64,000 bases of DNA from Candidatus Gastranaerophilales bacterium (GCA_944323705.1 CALUTM010000001.1:59394-123393), one strand, 5' to 3'. Numbered from the stretch's first letter, positions 45,854-55,889 are shown. Program-made: numbers and translations. The notes: generated by a model from the letters alone, not told the origin.

Positions 45854-47269
45854 TTAATAAAGAATGGTCAATTCTTCATCAGGATTCAAGCTTGAATCGT
45901 TAGTAGTGTTAGGTACAAATATGTATTTAGCTTCGTCAACAAATTCGTAGCATACACCAAATACACCACTTGCAACCAGTTTAGTTACATTGTAAACACC
46001 TTTACCTACTGTGATAAAGCTGCTTCCTACGCTCTTCAAACCTTTTAGCGGATGAAGAGATGCTGTATCGCAGAATGCGTCAGACCAGTTGTCGCCGTAT
46101 TCTTCCACGCCGTTTGCTATAACTTCAACTCCTGATGATACAGTTCTTCCTGCAACACCGACGATTCTTCCTGCCATTGAGAACGGTGCACCGAGAACTC
46201 TTGAAACAATGTTAGGATTCTTGGTTACGTTAACTTCCGCACAAGAAAGTTTCTTCGGAAATTCTACACAGTTATCACCGTTTGACAGGCTCTTGAATTG
46301 AACTTCCACATAACCTGGATTTTTTACTCCGGGTCTTGAAATACCTGATACAACACCTTTAACTGTTGAACCTGCAGGGTAGCAAACTCCACCTACCGTT
46401 ACATCTTCAGTTGTTTTTGCAGTAAATGTATCGCCTACGTTAGAAGTTCTTGCACTGATTCTTTCGCTTAATTTAATCTTGATAGTCATCGGTTCGTATT
46501 TTGTAGCACAATTTACTGCACCGTTTGATGTATCAATATTAAATCCTGCTTTCATTGCACCAAGCATATATGCGACTTGCTCTTTTGACAAATATTCATC
46601 ATTAACAACTTTGTCTTTGTCAGGAAGCTTGTTTAATATACCTGATGCGATTACTTCATTTGAAGCTGCATAAGCCCAAGAAGGAACGTATTTTACGCTT
46701 TGTCCTTCAAATATCGGAGCTTTGCTGTCAGCCTGTAAATTCATCATTGTTGCAAAAGTTGCAAATACTTCTGCTTTTGTAATCGGTTGGTCGGGTTTGA
46801 ACGTAGAGTCGGGGTAGCCAATCATTACGTCTGCCGTCAAAGCTCTGTCAATCTGGTCTTTAGCCCAGTAATCAGCTGCAACATCTGTATAACTGTTAGC
46901 TTTTACATCTTTTAAATTCAAGCCGTCCGCAATGATATAAGCTAATTCTGAACGCAGTACAGGCATTTTCGGATTGAATAAACCTGCTCTTCTTGAGTCC
47001 ATTTTGCCTTTCATATCATCAAGCATTTTTTTTGCAAAACGTTCTACTATAACGTTTTGTTTTCCTTCAATCGTTTTAACATGGCAAGGTTTGTAAACTT
47101 TGCCGCCGATGATTACGTCATTTTCTGCCGTAACAAGTGAATGCCCTTGAGAGCCAAACAATGTCGGGTGAGCGTAAGCTTGAACGTCAGCAGGTTCTCC
47201 TGCCATTGCAACACAGGATGTGACACAAGCAACACTAAGAGCTGCTAAAATTTTTCCAGATAGTTTCAT
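45854..47269 (-). CDS. SLH-domain envelope protein
   Basis: 471 residues with a signal peptide (about 1-23). Residues about 75-230 carry S-layer homology repeats (ELAYIIADGLNLKDV, SYTDVAADYWAKDQIDRALTADVMIGYPDSTF with PITKAEVFATFA). The rest has a beta-rich region (about 265-350) and a C-terminal segment rich in Gly and Val with paired cysteines. SLH domains bind secondary cell-wall polymers or peptidoglycan, and in cyanobacterial relatives tether outer-membrane proteins. Follows the GNAT gene by 17 bp. Confidence 0.85.
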   Translation of the reverse strand: MKLSGKILAALSVACVTSCVAMAGEPADVQAYAHPTLFGSQGHSLVTAENDVIIGGKVYKPCHVKTIEGKQNVIVERFAKKMLDDMKGKMDSRRAGLFNPKMPVLRSELAYIIADGLNLKDVKANSYTDVAADYWAKDQIDRALTADVMIGYPDSTFKPDQPITKAEVFATFATMMNLQADSKAPIFEGQSVKYVPSWAYAASNEVIASGILNKLPDKDKVVNDEYLSKEQVAYMLGAMKAGFNIDTSNGAVNCATKYEPMTIKIKLSERISARTSNVGDTFTAKTTEDVTVGGVCYPAGSTVKGVVSGISRPGVKNPGYVEVQFKSLSNGDNCVEFPKKLSCAEVNVTKNPNIVSRVLGAPFSMAGRIVGVAGRTVSSGVEVIANGVEEYGDNWSDAFCDTASLHPLKGLKSVGSSFITVGKGVYNVTKLVASGVFGVCYEFVDEAKYIFVPNTTNDSSLNPDEELTILY

Positions 47270-47286
47270 ACTTCTCCTTTCTTATT

Positions 47287-48282
47287 TTATTTTTTCTTTT
47301 TCTGCAGCATATATGCCTGAGGGTAGCAGAAATCCTCTCTAAATCCTATTTTTCTATACATTTTTAAAGCTTTGTAATTGTTAGTCTCGGTTGTTACGTT
47401 TATTTCACTGAAAACTCTCTTACCGAGTTTTGTCCAATCTACTATTGTTTTAATTGAGCGATTTAACAAATGAGCCGAAAAACCCTTTCCGCGATGCTCT
47501 TTTTCAATTGCAACCAGAGGAAGATTGGCTATTTTGCCGCCGGTTACGTTTGCAAAGGCAAAGCCTACGGGAGAATCATTATACAACAGAACGGATGTTA
47601 CTTCAGGTAAAAACTCTCCATATATGCTCTCCGTAATTTTATTTATAATATCCGTAGTACCTTCCATTGATTTAAATCGCGTATCATAAACCGCATCTTG
47701 TGTGTCTCTGAAAGATTCGTGTATAATCCTTATGGCATCGTCTCTGTACAAATCAGAATATCCTACAATCTTGTACTCTTCGGGTTTTTCAGAGAGTTTC
47801 ATATTTTCCAAAATTCTTTCGGAGGATGCATTGCCCATCATAAATCTTAAAACGGCAAGACCGATAAACTTAAATCCAAATCTTGATAATTCTGCGGTAA
47901 AAACGGATTGGTGTCCGAGCATGGGGTATGATACAACTTTATTTTGACGTTCGGATTCCGTAAGTTCAAGAAACTTTTCTATTAAAAGTTTAATTTTTAC
48001 CGCTTCATCTTCCGAGCCGAGACAGTGTATAAGGTTTAATTCTATAGATTCGGATATGGAAGTTGTGTAAACAAGAAATGCGGTAGGAATTTCGTTTTCT
48101 TTCAGTATAAGGCATTGCATATAGTCTTTTTCTACGGCTTCTATAAATTCTTCGTACGAAAGCGGTTCAAGTTCAAACTTATATTCTTCTACTGCTTTTG
48201 CTTTAAAGTCATTGTACACACCCGCAAAGATTTTGGATGAGTTCCCGCTTAATAATTCCACACTATACGCTGTTTCTGCCAT
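47287..48282 (-). CDS. GNAT-family N-acetyltransferase
   Basis: 331 residues with two GNAT-like halves. The C-terminal half is the clearer one: LPLVAIEKEHRGKGFSAHLLNRSI (acetyl-CoA loop RGKGFS) and INVTTETNNYKALKMYRKIGFR. The N-terminal half (about 1-150) has the fold spacing but a degenerate loop. Substrate unknown. Lies upstream of the SLH gene and 16 bp downstream of ribBA, probably in one transcript. Confidence 0.8.
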   Translation of the reverse strand: MAETAYSVELLSGNSSKIFAGVYNDFKAKAVEEYKFELEPLSYEEFIEAVEKDYMQCLILKENEIPTAFLVYTTSISESIELNLIHCLGSEDEAVKIKLLIEKFLELTESERQNKVVSYPMLGHQSVFTAELSRFGFKFIGLAVLRFMMGNASSERILENMKLSEKPEEYKIVGYSDLYRDDAIRIIHESFRDTQDAVYDTRFKSMEGTTDIINKITESIYGEFLPEVTSVLLYNDSPVGFAFANVTGGKIANLPLVAIEKEHRGKGFSAHLLNRSIKTIVDWTKLGKRVFSEINVTTETNNYKALKMYRKIGFREDFCYPQAYMLQKKKK

Positions 48283-48298
48283 AAAACTTCCTTTATTT

Positions 48299-49504
48299 CT
48301 ACATTAAGTGATGCATTTTTTCTCTTTTGGTATTAATATACCGTTCGTTATATTTATTGACCTCGGATTTCAGGTTTATATTTTCATGAATTGTCAACCC
48401 GTATCCTTTAAGTCCGACAATTTTTTTAGGATTGTTTGTAATCAGGTTAAAATTATTGAACCCCAAATCGAGTATAATTTGTGCTCCGACACCATAATTA
48501 CGCAAATCCGGTGCAAACCCGAGGCTGACATTTGCTTCAACCGTATCTTGTCCTTCTTCCTGTAATTTATATGTCTTAAGTTTATTAATTAAACCGATTC
48601 CTCTGCCTTCATGGTCTCTAATGTATATCAGTGCTCCTTTACCGTATTCGTTTATCATGTGTAATGCATTATGGAGCTGCCAATTACAATCACATTTTAA
48701 GCTGTGGAAAATATCCCCGGTAAGACACTCACTGTGAACTCTGATAAGAGGTATCTTGTCTGAGCCATCGTCTTTGACCAGTGCGACATGCTCGCAGCCT
48801 GTTATTGTATCCGTGTAGCCTATTATATTAAAATCTCCGAAGCTTGTCGGCAAGAAAACTTCTATTTCGCGTTTTACTGTACTTTCCCGCTTAAGCCTGT
48901 AGGCTATTAAATCCGCAACAGTTATAAATTTTAACCCGTGTTTTTGTGCAAATTCGTGTAAATCATCTCTGCGGGCCATTTCTCCGTTATCTTTCATGAT
49001 TTCGCACATAATTCCTGCTTCTCTGTGTCCGCATATTCGGGCTAAATCAACTACCGCTTCGGTGTGACCGCATCTTTTAAGTACGCCGCCTTTTCTTGCA
49101 ACACAAGGGAACAAATGCCCCGGACGGCGGAGGTCGGAAGGCTGGGCGTCAGGTGCAATAGCAACCTCTATGGTTTTTGCTCTGTCAAAAGCTGAGACTC
49201 CTGTTGTGACACCGTACTTCGGATGTGCATCAATACTTAAAGAAAAAGCCGTTTGCATGCTTTCGGTGTTTTTTTCGACCATTTGAGGAAGGTCAAGCTG
49301 ATTGGCTATTTCCTGAGAGATGGCAAGGCAAACGATACCGCGGCATTCTTTTGTTATAAAGTTCACGAGTTCGGGTGTAACAAATTGGGCAGAGCAAATA
49401 AGGTCTCCTTCGTTTTCTCTGTCCTCATCATCCGCAACGATAATGGGTTTGCCGAGTTTAAAATCTTCTATAGCTTCTTCTATTGTATTAAATTGATTTG
49501 TCAT
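48299..49504 (-). CDS. ribBA: bifunctional DHBP synthase / GTP cyclohydrolase II
   Basis: 401 residues. The N-terminal RibB domain (ADDEDRENEGDLICSA, THR-type and HTEAVVDL motifs) makes the four-carbon riboflavin precursor from ribulose 5-phosphate; the C-terminal RibA domain (RVHSECLTGDIFHSLKCDC, zinc cysteines; RDHEGRGIGLINKL) opens GTP. The ATG at 49504 sits just after the ribE stop; longer in-frame starts overlap ribE. Second gene of a ribE-ribBA operon. Confidence 0.95.
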   Translation of the reverse strand: MTNQFNTIEEAIEDFKLGKPIIVADDEDRENEGDLICSAQFVTPELVNFITKECRGIVCLAISQEIANQLDLPQMVEKNTESMQTAFSLSIDAHPKYGVTTGVSAFDRAKTIEVAIAPDAQPSDLRRPGHLFPCVARKGGVLKRCGHTEAVVDLARICGHREAGIMCEIMKDNGEMARRDDLHEFAQKHGLKFITVADLIAYRLKRESTVKREIEVFLPTSFGDFNIIGYTDTITGCEHVALVKDDGSDKIPLIRVHSECLTGDIFHSLKCDCNWQLHNALHMINEYGKGALIYIRDHEGRGIGLINKLKTYKLQEEGQDTVEANVSLGFAPDLRNYGVGAQIILDLGFNNFNLITNNPKKIVGLKGYGLTIHENINLKSEVNKYNERYINTKREKMHHLM

Positions 49505-49505
49505 A

Positions 49506-50135
49506 TTAGCAAAAACCATTCCTCTGTAGAAAATCAAGATTTATTCCTGACCTATTATCACTCGTTGATAAAAATTTTTCAACATATTTAGCTAAAATAT
49601 CCGCTTCAATGTTTACAAAATCACCTTCTCGCAGTATTTTAAGAGCCGTATTTTCGTATGTATGCGGAATTATTGCAAGGGTTACCAATTTATCCGTTAC
49701 GTCTGCAATTGTAAGGCTTATGCCGTTAACGGCGATTGAGCCTTTTCGTACTGCGTAGTTTGATTCGTTGTCATTCAGTTCGATTTGGAAAATATAAAAC
49801 TCTTTTGTAGAGGTTATGTTTTTAACTTTTGCTGTTCCGTCAACATGACCGAGGACAATGTGTCCGCCGAGCCGTCCATCTACGGGTAATGCACGTTCAA
49901 GATTGACTGCGGAACCTGTTTTCAGTTTGTTTAGTGCCGTTACCCTGTATGTTTCAGGGGAGATATCCGCACTAAATCCGTTTGACGTTATATCGGTCAG
50001 TGTAAGGCAGACCCCGTTTACGGCAATGCTGTCACCGATTTTAGAACTATTTAAGACCAGATTGCACTCAATAACCGCTTTTCTCTCTGTGATAGATTGA
50101 ATTTTCCCGACTTCTTCTATAATACCCGTGAACAT
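49506..50135 (-). CDS. ribE: riboflavin synthase alpha chain
   Basis: 209 residues with the two homologous lumazine-binding barrels: MFTGIIEEVGKI and NGVCLTLTDI in the first, GHIVLGHVDGTAKV and VNGISLTIADV in the second. Dismutates two lumazines to riboflavin. No FMN riboswitch precedes it. An extended -10 (TGCTAAAAT) ends 6 nt before the ATG, so the message appears leaderless. ribD and ribH are not in the window. Confidence 0.95.
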   Translation of the reverse strand: MFTGIIEEVGKIQSITERKAVIECNLVLNSSKIGDSIAVNGVCLTLTDITSNGFSADISPETYRVTALNKLKTGSAVNLERALPVDGRLGGHIVLGHVDGTAKVKNITSTKEFYIFQIELNDNESNYAVRKGSIAVNGISLTIADVTDKLVTLAIIPHTYENTALKILREGDFVNIEADILAKYVEKFLSTSDNRSGINLDFLQRNGFC

Positions 50136-50141
50136 AGAGCT

Positions 50142-50150
50142 ATTTTAGCA
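50142..50150 (-). promoter_or_regulatory. extended -10 for ribE, leaderless start
   Basis: TGCTAAAAT on the minus strand; the ATG begins at the seventh base after it, the expected transcription start. Confidence 0.5.
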
Positions 50151-50234
50151 TATTTTAAGGTAAATGTACAGGTTATAATCAAAAGGAAATATTGACTGTG
50201 TACATAGTTTTTAATGATTTTTCCCGATGTTTTA

Positions 50235-50243
50235 TGTTATAAT
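50235..50243 (+). promoter_or_regulatory. extended -10 for the TPR/cyclase operon, leaderless start
   Basis: TGTTATAAT, 8 nt before the ATG at 50252. Predicted transcription start within 0-2 nt of the start codon. Confidence 0.5.
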
Positions 50244-50251
50244 TTAACGGT

Positions 50252-51316
50252 ATGAAACGTTTTTTCAGAAAATTATTTTCCAAAGTAACACTTGTTATTT
50301 TTATATGTGTACTGGCACTTCTTGCATTCTTTTTCTGGGGGTGGATAGAAAAGCAGGTTTCTAAAGCAAAAGGAATGTATTATATTTACAAGGGTGACCA
50401 GGCATACGCACAGGATAATATGGCAAAGACTCTTGAATTTTACCAGAAGGGTTTGGAACTTTATCCCGAACATTATGAGGCTTGGTTTAATCTCGGGAAT
50501 ATTTACGCGGTCTATGAGGATTACTATTCGGCAGTTGATGCTTACGAAAATGCAATTAAGCATAATCCGAAGTTTGTAATGGCACGTATGAACCTCGGGA
50601 TTATTTATTCCGAGGATTTAGGTTTTTTTGATGAAGCGATAGAACAATTTGACGAAATCACGAGGATTCGTCTCCTAAAATTGTGGATACCTTATGTATA
50701 TAGCAATATAAAAAGTGTCAGAGGAAACAGGGGAATTGCTTATTATAACAAAGGCGTAGCGTACAAACAAAAGGCAATGTATTTACCTTTGGATAAAAAA
50801 TATCTTGCGTATAAATATCTTGGTGAGGCTGTGGAAGCGTATGAAAGTGCTCTCAAGATATTAAAGAAAAATTATGATATTTACTATAACAAGGCTGTTG
50901 CACATCATCTTCGCGGAGAATACAGAGAGGCAGGGTTGGATTATTGTAAGGCGATTGAACTTGAACCTATGAGGTACGAGGCCCATTATAACCTTGCCGT
51001 CCTCTTACGTCATTTAAACCGATACAGAGACTCGATTGATGAATTACAAAAAGCGGCAATGCTTATTCTTGAAACCCCGGACGAATCAGGATTACAGTCT
51101 GCGTATATTTTTAATCTGTTAAATGATGTTTCCCGCAAATTTATTACAAGTGATGAGTATTTTACAAACAAACTTACGGACGAACCTTCGGGAAGTGTAA
51201 GCTATACCTACGTAAACGGTAAGATTGTACCGGATGAAGAGTTTGATAAAGCTATTCTACGGAATTTCAAGACCTGTGCAGGATTTGAATATTTTAAAGA
51301 GGAAGAAGAATATTAA
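50252..51316 (+). CDS. membrane-anchored TPR protein
   Basis: 354 residues. An N-terminal membrane segment (about 10-30) followed by six or so tetratricopeptide repeats, for example EAWFNLGNIYAVYEDYYSAVDAYENAI and YDIYYNKAVAHHLRGEYREAG. Likely a scaffold at the membrane. Its stop overlaps the start of the diguanylate cyclase (AATG), so the two may work together. A TGTTATAAT box ends 8 nt before the ATG and there is no ribosome binding site. Confidence 0.82.
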   Translation: MKRFFRKLFSKVTLVIFICVLALLAFFFWGWIEKQVSKAKGMYYIYKGDQAYAQDNMAKTLEFYQKGLELYPEHYEAWFNLGNIYAVYEDYYSAVDAYENAIKHNPKFVMARMNLGIIYSEDLGFFDEAIEQFDEITRIRLLKLWIPYVYSNIKSVRGNRGIAYYNKGVAYKQKAMYLPLDKKYLAYKYLGEAVEAYESALKILKKNYDIYYNKAVAHHLRGEYREAGLDYCKAIELEPMRYEAHYNLAVLLRHLNRYRDSIDELQKAAMLILETPDESGLQSAYIFNLLNDVSRKFITSDEYFTNKLTDEPSGSVSYTYVNGKIVPDEEFDKAILRNFKTCAGFEYFKEEEEY

Positions 51317-52710
51317 TGGAAAACAGAGAACTCAACTTTCTAGTAAAAACTGCGGAATTATTAAGCGGAAATTTGACTACTTCCGATATGGTAAAAGAAC
51401 TGAATGCCATACTTGGCGGTTATGTCGGGCTTAGGGATTTGGGTTTGTATGTTTTCGACAGTACTACAAATACAATCAGAAATTGTGCCGACAATTGGAG
51501 CGTCATTGAGGATTCGGATGCTTTATATCAGTGCTATGAAGAAGTTCAGGAACATGATTTTGTAATTAATTCTAAAGCTTACAAGCTTCCGCCTGTTGTC
51601 GGAGAAATAAGTTTCAACATAAATTCTCTGGTTATGCCTATTGTAAAAGAGGGGAAAATTTTTGGGCTTATTGATTTGAAATTTGAGAATAATACCTCGG
51701 TTGATATGAAATTTTTGTTTCTTATGAAAATATTTGCTTCTCAAGTTTCTTTGAAGCTCGAAAATATTGTTCTGAGTGAACAGTCCAAAATTAACGTAGA
51801 GTTTCATGACTCAATGAAAAACATAGCTAAAATTATAGAAACACAGTACGAACTGAATTATATTGTGCCTTTAATCGGCGAAATGCTTGACAGGTTTATA
51901 TCTGACCATTTAATTTATGTCTTTTTGCGGCAGGAAGGAGAGCTTAAACTCGTTTGGCCCAAGGCCTGCAAAGATGAAAGAATTTATGAGGCTTTGAAAC
52001 AACTGACGCCTGAAACAACTTATGTACTCACAAATGAGGATAAGATAGGTGCTTTTCCGCTTATGTCGGAAGAGGGTGAAATCACGGGCTGCATTGTTGC
52101 AAGGAGCACGCTGGATAAGCTTTCTAAACGTGATATAAGCTATCTGGAGCAGCTTACAAGACAGTCTGCAATAACAATTAATCGTGCAAAAGTGTATTCA
52201 AAGGTCTTGCAATATGCTACTCTTGACGCTCTTACGAATTTGAATAACAGGCGGCAATTTGAAGTTCGGCTTAAGCAGGAGATTGCAACGACCAAGCGTC
52301 AAAATAACCCGCTCTGTGCAATGATGATTGATATAGACTTTTTTAAGAAAGTTAATGATACTTACGGGCATGCAAGCGGGGATGCGGTTTTGCGAACTGT
52401 GGCATTGATTATAAAAGAGCATCTCAGGGAATCCGATATTCCTTCAAGATACGGCGGGGAAGAGTTTGCAGTGCTTTTACCGTATACTCATATTTCAGAG
52501 GCAAAAATAGTAGGCGAACGTTTGAGAAAAGCCGTTGAAAATACGGAAATTCCTATTGACAAAAAAACTATAAATGTAACAATAAGCATGGGACTGGCGG
52601 AGTTTGATACAAAAGAAACGGGTGAAGAACTTTTTGAAAGAGCGGATAAAGCTCTCTATGAAGCTAAAGAAAGCGGAAGGAACAGAGTATGTATAAGCAA
52701 AAATGCGTAA
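51316..52710 (+). CDS. GAF-like sensor diguanylate cyclase
   Basis: 464 residues. Two GAF-like domains (about 1-150 and 165-295), then a GGDEF domain with DALTNLNNRRQFE, MIDIDFFKKVNDTYGH and the active-site GGEEF (380-384). The inhibitory RxxD site (R371-D374) lies five residues before it, so feedback control by c-di-GMP is expected. Makes c-di-GMP from two GTP. Its 3' end overlaps tsaE by 22 bp. Confidence 0.93.
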   Translation: MENRELNFLVKTAELLSGNLTTSDMVKELNAILGGYVGLRDLGLYVFDSTTNTIRNCADNWSVIEDSDALYQCYEEVQEHDFVINSKAYKLPPVVGEISFNINSLVMPIVKEGKIFGLIDLKFENNTSVDMKFLFLMKIFASQVSLKLENIVLSEQSKINVEFHDSMKNIAKIIETQYELNYIVPLIGEMLDRFISDHLIYVFLRQEGELKLVWPKACKDERIYEALKQLTPETTYVLTNEDKIGAFPLMSEEGEITGCIVARSTLDKLSKRDISYLEQLTRQSAITINRAKVYSKVLQYATLDALTNLNNRRQFEVRLKQEIATTKRQNNPLCAMMIDIDFFKKVNDTYGHASGDAVLRTVALIIKEHLRESDIPSRYGGEEFAVLLPYTHISEAKIVGERLRKAVENTEIPIDKKTINVTISMGLAEFDTKETGEELFERADKALYEAKESGRNRVCISKNA

Positions 52711-53162
52711 CATTGGAAGGTACAAGAGCTCTTGCTTATAAATTTGCAAATTTGATTAAAGACAGAGGATGTTTTGTGAATCTGTTCGGAGAGATTGGAG
52801 CAGGTAAAACTGCTTTTGTCAAGCTTGTCGCAGAGGCTCTCGGGGTTAAAGAAAAAGTGACGAGCCCGAGCTTTGTGATATTGAACGAATACCACAGTGC
52901 TTCAATTCCTATTTATCATTTTGATTTGTACAGACTTGAACATGCAGGGATAAAGACGATTACGGATGAACTCAGGGAATATTCGGAAGGCAGAAAAATA
53001 ACATTTGTTGAGTGGGCGGAATTTTCACAGGGAGAAATTCCGTTTAACAGAATTGAAATAAATGTAACTTATGACGACGATGACAGTAGAATTTATGAGT
53101 TCACGTCGTATGGCAGAGATGAGATTATAGAGGGATTAAAAATTGAAAATACTTGCGTTTGA
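52689..53162 (+). CDS. tsaE: tRNA t6A synthesis ATPase TsaE
   Basis: 157 residues. P-loop GEIGAGKTAFVK, then VTSPSFVILNEY, YHFDLYRLEHAG and FVEWAEF, all family motifs. TsaE works with TsaB and TsaD to make threonylcarbamoyladenosine at position 37 of ANN-reading tRNAs. Overlaps both neighbours (22 bp and 20 bp), indicating one operon with the cyclase and tsaB. Confidence 0.95.
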   Translation: MYKQKCVTLEGTRALAYKFANLIKDRGCFVNLFGEIGAGKTAFVKLVAEALGVKEKVTSPSFVILNEYHSASIPIYHFDLYRLEHAGIKTITDELREYSEGRKITFVEWAEFSQGEIPFNRIEINVTYDDDDSRIYEFTSYGRDEIIEGLKIENTCV

Positions 53163-53763
53163 TACTTGTCTTGATAAAACATACGTTGTTCTGGCGGAGG
53201 ATGACAAGATTATAAGGAGTGAAACCATTTTATCCGACGGGCAAAATTATCATTCCGCATATTTGATATCTACTATTTCCAATGTCCTGAAATCTGCGGA
53301 ATTGGAACCAAAAGATATTGATATGATAGCAGTGGATATAGGACCGGGAAGTTTTACCGGAATAAGAGCCTGTACTACTGTTGCAAGAGTTTTTGCCCAA
53401 CAGGGGATGAATATAAAAGGGGAGAATATTAAGGCTGTCGGAGTTTCGTCGTTGGAAATTCTTGCCGAAATCGGAAAGTGTCCTGTTGTGCTCGATGCCA
53501 GAAAAAACAAGGCTTATGTATATGACGGGAAGATTCTCGGTGCTGTTGAACTTGATAAAGTTGATGAGATTATAGGTGGCAGAAATGTGATTACCGATGA
53601 CAGTTTGCTTCCAAGATTTGAGAAGGGGAAGGCGGTTTCTTATTTGCAGGAAAATTACCCGATTGGAGAAGTGCTTGCAAAGTTAGCATTAACCAAACAG
53701 GAGACCGACTGGAGGAAGCTGAAACCCTTGTATATTCAACCGCCGCCGGTGTTTGGCAGATAA
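53143..53763 (+). CDS. tsaB: tRNA t6A synthesis protein TsaB
   Basis: 206 residues. N-terminal ILAFDTCLDKTYV, HSAYLISTI and IAVDIGPGSFTGIRACTTVARVFA of the ASKHA-fold TsaB family. The start is a TTG inside the end of tsaE. TsaB holds TsaD and TsaE together in the t6A complex. tsaD is not in the window; a RimI-type gene, often linked to tsaB, is at 31577-32104. Confidence 0.93.
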   Translation: MKILAFDTCLDKTYVVLAEDDKIIRSETILSDGQNYHSAYLISTISNVLKSAELEPKDIDMIAVDIGPGSFTGIRACTTVARVFAQQGMNIKGENIKAVGVSSLEILAEIGKCPVVLDARKNKAYVYDGKILGAVELDKVDEIIGGRNVITDDSLLPRFEKGKAVSYLQENYPIGEVLAKLALTKQETDWRKLKPLYIQPPPVFGR

Positions 53764-53884
53764 GTGGTTTTAGTTAAGACACCACAAAGTGTCGATGCGG
53801 ATGTTTTGTCGTGGTTTACTTATCCTGTTGTATTATTGCTAAATTACCGTGCTTACGATATCCTTATTATGTGAGGAGAAAGCA

Positions 53885-55132
53885 ATGACAGTTATTGAAA
53901 AAATTAACGAAATCAATGAAGCAGTTAAGGAAATTTTTGATTTTACTCAGAAAAATGAAACGGTTAAGGCGGATTTTGACGAGTATTTGGCTACCATTGG
54001 GGCGGGAAATATTTCTCTTGAGCGAATGGAGAAAATATTTTTGCCGTATATTTTTGAACGCAGAATCGGCGATAAGTCTATACTTGAAATGTTAGAAGAG
54101 GAGTGTGGAAAAAAAGAAATTATAACAAGTCTTATTAATGCTCAGGCTTCTGTTTTTGAAATAAAAAAAATCCTGAAAAACGGGTTTGAGCTCTATAATC
54201 TTATCAATGAAAAGACTTATAAAGTACTTTCACTCACAAAGATGACAAATTTTAGGGGAATTTATGCCGGACAATTTATTGTGGGACGTATTTTTGAATT
54301 GGACGGAGAGTATTATATAATAGAGATTTCAAATGTTTTGTCTCATTCGCAAAAAGAGGAAGCTTATAGATACGCGGTTATGAAGCTTGTACATAACCCG
54401 AGAATGCTGTATTACGATAATCCTGAAAAAGAAGAAGAAATTAAAAATACGATAAGTGAAATGTATGCGAAATTTATCAAGGCTTTTAATACCGATATTA
54501 TCCTCACAACGAATAAACATGCAGATGATATAATCGGGGCTTTTAATGAAGGAGAAGAGGTTGATTTATCGGATAAGGGCTGCGATATCGAAACATATAG
54601 GTTCTTTCACGTAAAAGAATTAGACAATAATTACAGTAATTTTCTTGAAAATTCCATGGGCGGATTTTCATCACATAATGAAACTTACGATGTTGCGGTA
54701 ATATTTGATGAAAAAAACGGACTTTATGCAATTCCTTTTTACAAAACTTTTTGTAAAATTTTTGAGAATAAAGACGAGGTTGAGGGTGCAAAAGCCTGTG
54801 TGGAATATTTCCTGACAAATGACTCTATTCCGAATACCATATTGGAAAGAGTGTCAACTCAGTATTCCAATTTTATGCAGGTAATAAATGAGATTATGGG
54901 TACAAACTATACGTTTGAGGAATTGATTAAGACTTATAAATCGGATTTTTTGAAAAACAGAATTTATTCTTCGGCAACTGTATTGTTCTGTTCAAATGCT
55001 TTTTCGGAAATATTCGATTATATTTCCGCACCAAAACCGCAAGTTCATACGGTTTCGGAAAAGGTAGGAAGAAATGAGCCTTGTCCATGCGGCAGCGGTA
55101 AGAAGTTTAAAAATTGCTGCGGCAAAGTATAG
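53885..55132 (+). CDS. SEC-C motif protein of unknown function
   Basis: 415 residues from an ATG with GGAG upstream. The first 390 residues are helical with no known domain. The C-terminus is a SEC-C zinc-binding tail, [19 protein letters not shown], with the CxCx8CC cysteines, as found at the end of SecA and many other proteins. A nucleic-acid or protein binding role is possible. Genes with SEC-C tails occur in many contexts, so no function is assigned. Confidence 0.75.
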   Translation: MTVIEKINEINEAVKEIFDFTQKNETVKADFDEYLATIGAGNISLERMEKIFLPYIFERRIGDKSILEMLEEECGKKEIITSLINAQASVFEIKKILKNGFELYNLINEKTYKVLSLTKMTNFRGIYAGQFIVGRIFELDGEYYIIEISNVLSHSQKEEAYRYAVMKLVHNPRMLYYDNPEKEEEIKNTISEMYAKFIKAFNTDIILTTNKHADDIIGAFNEGEEVDLSDKGCDIETYRFFHVKELDNNYSNFLENSMGGFSSHNETYDVAVIFDEKNGLYAIPFYKTFCKIFENKDEVEGAKACVEYFLTNDSIPNTILERVSTQYSNFMQVINEIMGTNYTFEELIKTYKSDFLKNRIYSSATVLFCSNAFSEIFDYISAPKPQVHTVSEKVGRNEPCPCGSGKKFKNCCGKV

Positions 55133-55637
55133 CTGTGCTCACCCGGAGAAGATTAAAGGGCATTCAAAGATTAGAACCATAGGGCGGGTGAAACCCGCAT
55201 TAAAAAAGTGACTAAGTGACGGAGTGATTAAGTGAATAAGAAGTTAACATTCAAGAGATTCATCAGTCGCTTTACTCCTTCTGAATGACGATAAGATAGA
55301 GAAGATGCTTCTTGTTACATTTACCCCCATTTACCCCTTACATTCATTCTTAAATAACATTAATTTTAAAATAGAACAATTACACATTATTCTTAATCTA
55401 AGCCGCACGCGTGTGAGCTTTAGCGAACCATAGCGTGCGTAAGTGATTGGTCGTATGCCCAAAATTAAATACATTTGAGCATTAGCGAAAATGTCGGAAA
55501 CAACGGCAGTTTTTCTTCTCTTTTGGTTCTATTTTCTCTTCTTTTCTTGCCTAAAAAAGAAGAGAAAATGAACAAATATTTTAAAAAAGTTTTATTATTT
55601 AATATGTCATTTTCTTTCTCTTTTATTGCGAAGGAAA
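55133..55637. other. long non-coding region with repeats and hairpins
   Basis: No credible gene. It holds imperfect GTGA-rich direct repeats (about 55200-55240), two CATTTACCCC-type motifs (near 55317-55341) that are the inverse complement of the GGGGGTAAATG found in the 54-bp repeats to the right, and a perfect 15-bp hairpin at 55531-55569. The arrangement suggests remains of a small mobile or satellite element. Confidence 0.45.
55531..55569. terminator. perfect 15-bp hairpin, possible terminator
   Basis: ATTTTCTCTTCTTTT (55531-55545) pairs with AAAAGAAGAGAAAAT (55555-55569) around a 9-nt loop. It is AT-rich, without a GC core, so it may be a repeat end rather than a terminator. Confidence 0.4.
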
Positions 55638-55810
55638 GGGGGTAAATGAAGTTTGTAGGTATTACGCCTGATTGGTCCGCATGGTTGAAAAGGGGGTAAA
55701 TGAAGTTTGTAGGTATTACGCCCGATTAGTCCGCATGGTTGAAAAGGGGGTAAATGAAGTTTGTAGGTATTACGCCTGATTGGTCCGCATGGTTAAAAAG
55801 GGGGTAAATG
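55638..55810 (+). repeat. 54-bp tandem repeat, three copies plus a partial fourth
   Basis: Units begin at the GGGGG runs at 55638, 55692, 55746 and 55800, period 54 bp. Each full unit spans exactly 18 codons and reads as ATG-(17 codons)-TAA: MKFVGITPDWSAWLKRG. The middle copy has a TGG to TAG change that stops it after nine residues. The fourth copy keeps only GGGGGTAAATG. It lies directly before the surE promoter. Translation is not established. Confidence 0.85.
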
Positions 55811-55851
55811 ACTATTTTTACATTATAAGGCATTTTCTTAAAAAATAATAA

Positions 55852-55860
55852 TGATATAAT
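55852..55860 (+). promoter_or_regulatory. extended -10 promoter for surE
   Basis: TGATATAAT, 30 nt before the surE start, with a normal leader that carries GAGAGGAG. Confidence 0.5.
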
Positions 55861-55889
55861 AGTTTTAAATATACAGAGAGGAGTTTTTA

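Noticed and set aside
50136..50250. FMN riboswitch before ribE
   Set aside because: The promoter abuts the start codon and no conserved FMN-aptamer segments are present.
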